From NCBI GenBank assembly GCA_947498325.1, contig CANMKE010000023.1, forward strand, positions 1 to 64,000: a stretch of 64,000 nucleotides of DNA, written 5' to 3'. The DNA is from an uncultured Persicobacter sp. (GTDB lineage: Bacteria > Bacteroidota > Bacteroidia > Cytophagales > Cyclobacteriaceae). The notes under the pieces are model-generated. The model searched no databases, was not told the DNA's origin, and saw only the letters and a program-made list of their open reading frames with translations. Position numbers and translations under genes: made by a program. Position 1 is the first letter of the stretch. Each line of letters opens with the position of its first letter. Positions 18,579 through 25,650 of this stretch are shown here, piece by piece.

Positions 18579-20063
18579 ATGAAGACTCATTTTATAAAAT
18601 TTGCCCTTCTGCTATTTTCCTTTTTTGTTTTAGGGGATCTGAAGGCTCAGAATACATTCCTTTCTCAACACGACTATGTGCCGTATTACACCAACCCTGC
18701 GGCAGTAGGTCAGGAGAATTTCGACCGACTGTTGATTCATTACCGAAACACGACCCTCGGTAGTGGCTTCGGACTGAAAAACACCATGGCAGGTTATTCA
18801 CATCCATTATACGATAGCAAGCACAAGCGACGTTTTGGTGCGGTTTCAGGTTCGGTGTCTGATTTCCGAAGTGGTACCGCTGGCGCTTTTACCAACACCC
18901 AGGCCATGGCAGGGTTCAACTATAATTTGCCTATTGCCCGTAATCACCAAATCGGTGTTGGAATGCAGGGAAGCTACTCTTTCCTGCGAATTGACTGGAC
19001 CCGCCTAACCACCGATGCGCAGTGGATTATGGGTAATTTTGACCCTTCGGCAGATTTGGGGGAGAATCTTGACTTTACAAAAAATGATCAGTTCAATATT
19101 AATGTAGGAATGAACTGGATGTGGTTTGATGATGCGGGACGTATTAACGGTACTTTTGGCGTGGCCATGTATGATGCCGTAAATTCCAGGAATTTCATTC
19201 AGGATGAACGCACCTCTGGCACACAGTCTTATGTCCTTTCAGGAGAAGTGAAGGTCGCCAAATTTGACCATCTCGCACTTCGTCCTATGGGTCGTGCGGT
19301 AATTCAGACCAACTCCAACACCTATGAGGCAGGTTTGAAGCTCGCTTATGAACCTGATATGATCCACCAGCCAAGTGTTGCCCTGTCGAGTTACTATCGA
19401 TTTGACCAGGCCATGGTGATTGCGATGCAGGTTTATTTCCAGAACCTTTCACTCGGTATTTCTTATGATATTCCTACAGGAAGCAAGGTCGGTGGACAAT
19501 TGGGCGCCAACAACGCTATTGAGTTTGGGGCTTCTTTCCATTTCGGACATATGCGGGCACAACGCGCCCTTGGAGCAGACAAAGCACCGTATGTTGCACC
19601 GGCAACCCTTCAGCATGTGAAGCCAAGCACCATTCCTTCAAGAAAGATGAAGGTACAGGAGCAGGAGCAGCCACCAAGTATTGTGGATGTTAATCAGGAG
19701 CGTATGGAGGAAGATTTGCGCAATGAGATTGAAAATACAAAACTACGCTTTGCACTCGGGAAGTTTGACCTGACCGAAGATTCTGATAAAAAGCTCCAGC
19801 GTATAGCAGAAATTATGGCGAAGTACCCGAATACAAAAATTCTGATTCTCGGCCATACCTGTACCATAGGCGATGAAGACATCAATAAATTTGTGGGGAC
19901 AGAGCGCGCACTTGCTGCCCGCGACAGGCTCGTGGAAGCGGGCGTGCCACGCGGCAATATCCGTATTAAGGGAATGAGCTACACCCAGCCAATTGCCACC
20001 AACGATACGGACGATGGCCGAGCTAAAAACCGCCGTGCTCAGTTTATTATTATTGATCAATAA
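18579..20063 (+). CDS. PorP/SprF-family T9SS barrel fused to an OmpA peptidoglycan-binding domain
   Basis: The ATG at 18579 gives 494 residues and puts MKTHF at the head of a good signal peptide. Residues of about 25-310 match the PorP/SprF family (FLSQHDYVPYYTNPAAVG at the mature N-terminus, then a barrel). A Pro/Gln-rich linker follows. The C-terminal 110 residues are an OmpA-like domain with the GHTCTIG segment and the terminal R-x-x-NRRAQF motif used to bind peptidoglycan. SprF proteins are needed for export of CHU_C-tailed partners, and this gene directly follows such a partner, so they are probably a dedicated pair and one operon. The PorP/SprF-OmpA fusion is less usual than separate proteins and would anchor the translocon to the cell wall. 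Confidence 0.92.
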   Translation: MKTHFIKFALLLFSFFVLGDLKAQNTFLSQHDYVPYYTNPAAVGQENFDRLLIHYRNTTLGSGFGLKNTMAGYSHPLYDSKHKRRFGAVSGSVSDFRSGTAGAFTNTQAMAGFNYNLPIARNHQIGVGMQGSYSFLRIDWTRLTTDAQWIMGNFDPSADLGENLDFTKNDQFNINVGMNWMWFDDAGRINGTFGVAMYDAVNSRNFIQDERTSGTQSYVLSGEVKVAKFDHLALRPMGRAVIQTNSNTYEAGLKLAYEPDMIHQPSVALSSYYRFDQAMVIAMQVYFQNLSLGISYDIPTGSKVGGQLGANNAIEFGASFHFGHMRAQRALGADKAPYVAPATLQHVKPSTIPSRKMKVQEQEQPPSIVDVNQERMEEDLRNEIENTKLRFALGKFDLTEDSDKKLQRIAEIMAKYPNTKILILGHTCTIGDEDINKFVGTERALAARDRLVEAGVPRGNIRIKGMSYTQPIATNDTDDGRAKNRRAQFIIIDQ

Positions 20064-20091
20064 ACAGAGGTATAAATATTTATTTTCCATT

Positions 20092-20125
20092 AAATCCTCT
20101 CAGTAAATTCTGGGAGGATTTTTTT
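20092..20125 (+). terminator. Rho-independent terminator after the adhesin/SprF operon
   Basis: AAATCCTC and GAGGATTTTTTT form an 8-bp stem with a T7 tract, 28 bp after the stop codon. Confidence 0.85.
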
Positions 20126-20252
20126 ATGCAACCGATTACGATTAAACTAATCGTTAATTAGGGATGGTAATTGACGTTCAATTTTACAATTTTATTATCT
20201 TTTCAGGAAATAAAGATTTGAAAGCAGAAAAGTAATATACACAATTATAGTT

Positions 20253-22925
20253 ATGAAAAAATGTGCGATCGGATTGCTGTTTTTTGCCATGATGGCCTGT
20301 AACAGTAAAGCCCCCCAAGATCAGGCGATTTATTCTAACGACACCTTTTCGGTTTACCCTACCAAAGTAACACAGGGAAAGTACACCGCCAAAGTTGTTG
20401 GAACTGACCAAATGACCACGGACTATCTCAGTCCGCAGAATGAAAACTATATGCGTACGGTCAATGTGCGTTTCAGTATCAATCTGAAAAATGACGAGCT
20501 TCCTTACGGGCAATTTCATCAAGTGGTCGTTCGCCCTGATGCCAATGGCCATTTTGACGCCCCCATGATCACCTTTGGTCAGCTGTATACTGCCAAAGAT
20601 GCTGGTGTGAAGGAAAAGCTGGAGCCAGATACCAAAGTAACTTATCAGTTGAACATGAAGCCCGTATTCGATGCGTTTGCAAAGCAGGGATACTATGTTG
20701 ATGCTCAGGGAGAGAAGATTTACAAAGAAGATTTTAAAGGGGTATTCATTGCTGGAAACTCTTTCCCTTTGAACGACGATTATGTGAACCTCGGGAACAG
20801 AGGGTTTGAAATGAAAGACCCTGATGGTGACCATATCTATACGATTGACCTGACGATGAATTTCCGTCACCCAGACCGCTATGTAAAAACGGAATGGAAA
20901 CTGTCTAAAGATATTTCTAATTACCCGCAACTCGAAACGGAATTACCAATCCTGAAAAGCCTTTACGATATGGCTTTGGAGGAAACAGTGTTGCTTTCTG
21001 AGCCAGACGGCACCTTCAGAACAGGCGCCAAATGGGATGGTGTCTGGACGCGTGACGTCAGCTATGCCATTACTTTGGGAATGGGAATGGCCGATGTAGA
21101 ACGTGCCAAAACTTCCCTCAGAAAGAAAGTGAAACGTGGCCGTATTATTCAGGATACAGGTTCTGGTGGTGCTTGGCCAGTGTCATCCGACCGTGTGGTA
21201 TGGTCGATGGCAGCCTGGGAAATTTATGCGGTTTCTGGCGATCAGCAGTGGCTGAATTATGCCTACAATGTGATCAAGAATTCGGTAGAAGATGACCGCC
21301 ATATCATTCTTGATAAAAACACAAACCTCATGCGTGGGGAGTCTTCCTTCCTCGACTGGAGGGTGCAAACCTACCCTCGTTGGATGGACAATGTGGATAT
21401 TTACCACTCTTTGAACCTCGGGACAAATGCGGCGCATTATCGTGCCTATCAGATTCTTGCTGACATGGCAGGGGTGTTGAAAAAAACGGACGATCAAGCG
21501 ACTTTCACCAAAGATGCCAAAGTGCTGAAAGAAGCGATTAATAAGCATTTCTGGCTGGAAAATCAGAAATATTACGGTCAGTACCTTTACGGAAGACGCC
21601 ACCGAATTGCCTCAGAAAAATCTGAAGCCCTCGGCGAGGCTTTCACCGTATTGTTCGGTATTGCTGATGGGCAACGCGCGCAGGATGTCATTGCCAATAC
21701 CCCTCAGGTGGTTTACGGTGTGCCATGTGTTTATCCACAAATTCCTGACATGACCCCTTACCACAATGATGGAATCTGGCCTTTTGTGCAGTCGTTCTGG
21801 AACCTTGCCGCCGCTAAAGCGGGTAATGAGCAGGCCGTAGAACATGGTTTGGCAGATATTTACCGTGCTGCAGCTTTATTCCTGACCAATAAAGAGAATA
21901 TGGTTGCCAATGACGGAGACTTTATTACCACCCTCAATTCCGACCGTCAGCTTTGGTCTGTGGCAGGTAACCTGGGTATGGTTTATAAATTGTTGTTCGG
22001 TATGCAGGTTTCTCCTCAAGGTAAACTGATGTTCCACCCCTTCATCCCGCAGTCTTTTGCCAATAACATGAAGCTGAAAAACTTCAAACTTCGCAAAATG
22101 TCTTTTGATATTTCCATCAGTGGTTATGGCAATCAGATCAAATCATTTAAAGTAGATGGCAAGCCTTCGGAAGCCCACGATATTGATTTGAGTGGCACAG
22201 GAAACCATACGGTAGAAATCGTGATGGCCAACAACGCACTGCCTAAGCAGCAAATTAACGTGGTGGAAAATCATTACCATTTACCAAAGCCTGACGCGCA
22301 GATCAAAGCAGGTAAATTTTCATGGGCTCCTGTGAAGGGGGCGAAATCCTACGAGGTGTTCATTGACGGAAAATCTCAGGGAAAAACCACCGAAACTTCA
22401 GTGGCGACTGATCAGCATATGAAAGAATACACCGTGCGGGCGATTGACAGCAAGGGCTTTGCATCTTTCTTGTCGGAACCTGTGTTGAGCAATGAAAAAC
22501 AGCTGACAGTTTACAAAATGCGCAGCTATGCCCGTGATAGAAAGCAGGCAATCAGCAAGGCATTACCACAGATGATCGACCTGACGAAAAAGCGAAATAC
22601 ACACCTCAAATGGGCTGTTAAGGCACCTCAGGCAGGGAAATATTTCATCTGGTTTGATTACGCCAATGGCTCAGGCCCTTGGAACACTGATAATAAATGT
22701 GCCACCCGTACGCTATCCATCAATGGGCAGGAGATTTCGCCAATTGTGATGGCGCAGCGCGGAACCGACGAATGGGCAAGTGTAGGGCAGACCAACATTA
22801 TTGAAGTGCAGTTGAAGAAGGGGACAAATCATCTGTCACTCGACTTTACACCACATAACGAAAACATGAATGTGGAGGTAAACCGCGCTTTGCTGGGGAA
22901 TATGTACTTACAACAGAAAAAATAA
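20253..22925 (+). CDS. Secreted lipoprotein glycosidase with six-hairpin (MGH1/GH63-like) domain
   Basis: The 890-residue product has a short lipoprotein signal (lipobox MMAC, Cys near residue 16). An N-terminal beta-rich region runs to about residue 230. An alpha/alpha six-hairpin glycosidase domain of about 230-640 follows, with DGVWTRDVSYA near 262 and GESSFLDWR near 361. The Asp residues in these two segments are the best catalytic or substrate-binding candidates. A short Fn3-like domain follows at about 685-750, and the C-terminal part (about 755-885) resembles a carbohydrate-binding module. It should cleave an oligosaccharide outside the cytoplasmic membrane. The exact linkage is unknown; MGH1-like relatives include GH63 and GH37 enzymes. 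It is a single gene between two terminators, and no SusCD pair is adjacent. Confidence 0.85.
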   Translation: MKKCAIGLLFFAMMACNSKAPQDQAIYSNDTFSVYPTKVTQGKYTAKVVGTDQMTTDYLSPQNENYMRTVNVRFSINLKNDELPYGQFHQVVVRPDANGHFDAPMITFGQLYTAKDAGVKEKLEPDTKVTYQLNMKPVFDAFAKQGYYVDAQGEKIYKEDFKGVFIAGNSFPLNDDYVNLGNRGFEMKDPDGDHIYTIDLTMNFRHPDRYVKTEWKLSKDISNYPQLETELPILKSLYDMALEETVLLSEPDGTFRTGAKWDGVWTRDVSYAITLGMGMADVERAKTSLRKKVKRGRIIQDTGSGGAWPVSSDRVVWSMAAWEIYAVSGDQQWLNYAYNVIKNSVEDDRHIILDKNTNLMRGESSFLDWRVQTYPRWMDNVDIYHSLNLGTNAAHYRAYQILADMAGVLKKTDDQATFTKDAKVLKEAINKHFWLENQKYYGQYLYGRRHRIASEKSEALGEAFTVLFGIADGQRAQDVIANTPQVVYGVPCVYPQIPDMTPYHNDGIWPFVQSFWNLAAAKAGNEQAVEHGLADIYRAAALFLTNKENMVANDGDFITTLNSDRQLWSVAGNLGMVYKLLFGMQVSPQGKLMFHPFIPQSFANNMKLKNFKLRKMSFDISISGYGNQIKSFKVDGKPSEAHDIDLSGTGNHTVEIVMANNALPKQQINVVENHYHLPKPDAQIKAGKFSWAPVKGAKSYEVFIDGKSQGKTTETSVATDQHMKEYTVRAIDSKGFASFLSEPVLSNEKQLTVYKMRSYARDRKQAISKALPQMIDLTKKRNTHLKWAVKAPQAGKYFIWFDYANGSGPWNTDNKCATRTLSINGQEISPIVMAQRGTDEWASVGQTNIIEVQLKKGTNHLSLDFTPHNENMNVEVNRALLGNMYLQQKK

Positions 22926-22973
22926 TTGGGAAGCCTGAAAAACTCAGGCACGACTGATTTTATTGAATTATTA

Positions 22974-23001
22974 AGAGGAGGCTATTCGAGCCTCCTTTTT
23001 T
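22974..23001 (+). terminator. Rho-independent terminator of the glycosidase gene
   Basis: AGGAGGCT and AGCCTCCT form an 8-bp stem with a five-base loop, followed by T6, 49 bp after the stop codon. Confidence 0.9.
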
Positions 23002-23018
23002 TCGTTCATTATTGTTGG

Positions 23019-23026
23019 TATCTTTG
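23019..23026 (+). promoter_or_regulatory. -7 box for the TPR gene at 23046
   Basis: TATCTTTG matches TAnnTTTG and places the transcript start near 23033, only about 13 nt before the ATG. Confidence 0.5.
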
Positions 23027-23045
23027 TTAAAATGATTGATACAAT

Positions 23046-24440
23046 ATGATTAGTTCTGAGAAAATAACCTTTGACCCAATATCGCTTTTTGAAATGCCTG
23101 ATGCCATTTCAGAACAGCTTGAAGCGCTTTATGCTGAAATGAACTCCCTGAACGGCATTAAGAAACTGGATCGGGTAATCAATAAGCTTAGAAAATTTAT
23201 AAAGGCACACCCTGCCTACCCACAATCTTACAACTACCTTGCAAGTGCTTACAATATGCAGGGCGAGATGGAAAAGGCAAAGGAGGTCAATGAGCTGCTG
23301 TTCGATCGCTTCCCTGATTATCTTTTTGGACGTGTGGCGCTGGTAAATGGCGACTTTGCGGAGGATTTTTATGAGGATGTAACCTATTTGCTGGGAGAAA
23401 AACTGGAGCTTGATGCTTTGTACCCTGATCGCGATAAATTCCATATTCAGGAAGTGGCTGGCTACTACATGACCGTCGCGCAGTATTTCTTCCTGACCGA
23501 ACAAACGCAACGTTTGGAGCAACTTTATGAGGATATGCACCGAATTTTGCCTGACGAGCCCACCACCATGGAAATCGCCCGACTTTTAGGCGAAGCAACT
23601 CCTGCCCATGATCATGAGCACCCGTCGTTTCCACATGTGCACCACCATTTTGAGCGTTGGCCACAAACAGATCAGGAACCTACTTTTAATTTCCCAGAAC
23701 AGATGAAGCAGTTTTATCGCCTCGAGGAAATGGATGAGCAGGAGTGGAAAGCAGTGATGGCACTGGATCGGGAATTACTGATTCAAGACCTGATACGCCT
23801 TATAGAGGATGGTTTTGTGAGGTTTGAGCATTTTCAAAAAATTGACGAGCAAGATATGGTCGCACGGGCAATTACCATGCTGACTGATTTGCGATATGAA
23901 GGCGTTTGGCCATATTTCCCGCTGATCGCAATGCAGGATTATGATTTCATCTACTTCTATTTTGGTGATGCCTTGCCGCATTTTGTTAAACGTTATGCCG
24001 CACTTTGCAAGGGATTGGACCTCGAAAAGTTGGAGGAGTTCCTGATGACGCCTGGTATCGGTGGAATGGTCAAAAGCTTCATGATTCCGATGGTTGCTTT
24101 TCAGGTTTTCCACGGGCATATTGAAAGAACTGAAGTGGAGGCCTGGGTATTGCGCTTGCTTAACAAGCTTTACGATGCCAAGGATGATTCCCAACTATGC
24201 GATGGTTACTTGAATTCTGGCCTCATTGGACTTGCCACAGACCTGAACATGAAGGATGCCTTACCGCAGGTGAAGAAATTTTTCGATGATGGTTTAGTAG
24301 ATCCGAACTTCTCAGGGGATTATGAGGAAGTCGCTTCCTATTTTGAAGTTGAGCACCCTTATACAAACTATCAGCCGAACCTGAATGGTTGGGAGTTTCT
24401 TTTAAATCCTTTGAACATCAATATGGATGATTTCTCCTGA
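23046..24440 (+). CDS. TPR-containing protein with His-rich linker, function unknown
   Basis: The 464-residue product is soluble, with no signal peptide. Residues of about 25-180 carry TPR-like helices (AHPAYPQSYNYLASAYNMQG is a clear repeat). A His-rich stretch near 190-207 (HDHEHPSFPHVHHHFERWP) could bind a metal ion, but is not a known motif. The C-terminal 240 residues are a helical domain rich in acidic and aromatic residues that I do not recognise. It is a single gene with its own promoter and terminator. The ATG start is supported by the -7 box 20 bp upstream. The TPR part suggests protein-protein contacts. Confidence 0.85.
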   Translation: MISSEKITFDPISLFEMPDAISEQLEALYAEMNSLNGIKKLDRVINKLRKFIKAHPAYPQSYNYLASAYNMQGEMEKAKEVNELLFDRFPDYLFGRVALVNGDFAEDFYEDVTYLLGEKLELDALYPDRDKFHIQEVAGYYMTVAQYFFLTEQTQRLEQLYEDMHRILPDEPTTMEIARLLGEATPAHDHEHPSFPHVHHHFERWPQTDQEPTFNFPEQMKQFYRLEEMDEQEWKAVMALDRELLIQDLIRLIEDGFVRFEHFQKIDEQDMVARAITMLTDLRYEGVWPYFPLIAMQDYDFIYFYFGDALPHFVKRYAALCKGLDLEKLEEFLMTPGIGGMVKSFMIPMVAFQVFHGHIERTEVEAWVLRLLNKLYDAKDDSQLCDGYLNSGLIGLATDLNMKDALPQVKKFFDDGLVDPNFSGDYEEVASYFEVEHPYTNYQPNLNGWEFLLNPLNINMDDFS

Positions 24441-24468
24441 TCACAATAAAAAAATAACGATAAATTGA

Positions 24469-24496
24469 AAAGCAGCCTTCGGGCTGTTTTTTTTTT
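24469..24496 (+). terminator. Rho-independent terminator of the TPR gene
   Basis: AAAGCAGCC-TTCG-GGCTGTTT with a UUCG tetraloop and a run of nine T residues, 28 bp after the stop codon. Confidence 0.95.
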
Positions 24497-24964
24497 GATT
24501 AATGCGACAACCTGTAAAGAGCACACACTTTTCCTGGGTGCCGCCTTCATCAAACAGAAAGTGATTTTTTAATCATCGGTAATGATAAAGTGCGCACTGA
24601 GCGGTTGAATATTTTGTTACCTTAACCTTAATTTTAGGCGTTTAATTTTTCTGTGGGATATCAATCCACGAACATAAATAATGGCGTTGTAAGGGTTGAA
24701 TGAGAGATAAAGACAGCGGTTGTTCAATTGCTTGACCGCTGAATTTAGAGACTGTCCATTGCTCTCGATAGTCGGTGGGAAATACGGTAACAACCTATCG
24801 AACAGCCTAAACTACAAGTTGAATGGGAAAAATAGGGGGCTTACTTGTTATTTTTACCTTAAAGGTGAATTAAATTAATATAATTATACTATATTAAGGG
24901 TATGAAATTTTGCATGAACACATTTGTCATGCAATTCATGTGGTAATTTAAGTAAGTGTGTGAG
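24497..24964 (+). other. Gene-free stretch upstream of an orphan plus-strand terminator
   Basis: No coding frame longer than about 20 codons was found on the plus strand, yet a plus-strand terminator follows. The part from about 24650 has some local pairing, for example AGCGGT with ACCGCT around 24715-24742. A small non-coding RNA is possible; no promoter of the TAnnTTTG type was found. Nothing else was recognised. Confidence 0.3.
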
Positions 24965-24990
24965 ACCCTAACGACCTGTTAGGGTTTTTT
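24965..24990 (+). terminator. Plus-strand terminator with no gene in front of it
   Basis: ACCCTAAC and GTTAGGGT form an 8-bp stem with a five-base loop, followed by eight T residues on the plus strand. On the minus strand no T-tract follows. It overlaps the stop codon of the minus-strand DUF2892 gene. Confidence 0.75.
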
Positions 24991-25236
24991 TTGTTTCAAT
25001 ACATCCTTTCTTGGCGCTGCAGTTTCTGTGGTCTGGCAACTATTCCAGCCCATCAGGCTATAGAAGTAGCATTTTCCGCTCAAGCTGTTCGCGACCAACA
25101 AACCGGCGCCTACCAACAGCAGTGTGCCCAAATTCCCTGTAACGATATTGCCCAGGTACAAGAATATCATAATGGTGGCGATAATTCCCCGGACGATCCG
25201 GTCAATCTTGCCCATATTTAACTTTACAGTAGCCAT
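24979..25236 (-). CDS. DUF2892 family small inner-membrane protein
   Basis: The 85-residue product has the pattern of the DUF2892 (YgaP transmembrane-like) family. An N-terminal NMGKIDRIVRGIIA segment is followed by two membrane helices (about 16-35 and 38-52), a Cys-containing YFYSLMGWNSC segment and a charged tail. The family role is uncertain; in some members the domain is fused to a rhodanese, but no rhodanese is present here. It is a single gene on the minus strand. Its 3' end overlaps a hairpin that terminates plus-strand transcription. Confidence 0.85.
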   Translation of the reverse strand: MATVKLNMGKIDRIVRGIIATIMIFLYLGNIVTGNLGTLLLVGAGLLVANSLSGKCYFYSLMGWNSCQTTETAAPRKDVLKQKKP

Positions 25237-25463
25237 AGTATAAATTTTTCAACCTATTACAATAAAGTAATAAATCACCAAAACAGATGTCTGCTCGGCG
25301 GCATTTGTGCAGTTGAAAAAGAAAAATTTTGGGGAGTTTGCTCACTCCCCCAATATAATGTGTGTAATGTGGTAATGTGTGTTTGACCCTTCATTCAGTA
25401 ATGAACTATTGTCTATACTTGAAAGTAGGAGTTTCGCCCTGAATGCCCTAATTTATTGATGGT

Positions 25464-25561
25464 ACAATAGGGGGTACGCCTTTTCTGACGTGTAACAATA
25501 GGGGGTACACAGACTTTAATTTCGCTCTTCATAGCCAAATAGGGCTATTTTTTAGGGGTAC
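25464..25561 (+). promoter_or_regulatory. Three operator-like boxes upstream of the propeller/HTH regulator
   Basis: ACAATAGGGGGTAC occurs at 25464-25477 and again at 25495-25508, exactly 31 bp apart (about three helical turns). A shorter relative, AGGGGTAC, lies at 25554-25561, 53 bp after the second (about five turns). All are direct repeats in the 414-bp gap before the regulator gene at 25651. Spacing in whole turns puts the sites on one face of the helix, as expected for a cooperative activator or repressor. The identity of the binding protein is inferred, not shown. Confidence 0.5.
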
Positions 25562-25650
25562 ATTGGGTGGTTGAATTATTTTTTCATATCTTAATTATAA
25601 TAAGTAATATTTTTACAATATCTCAACCACCACTTAGCTGACAGTTCCCT

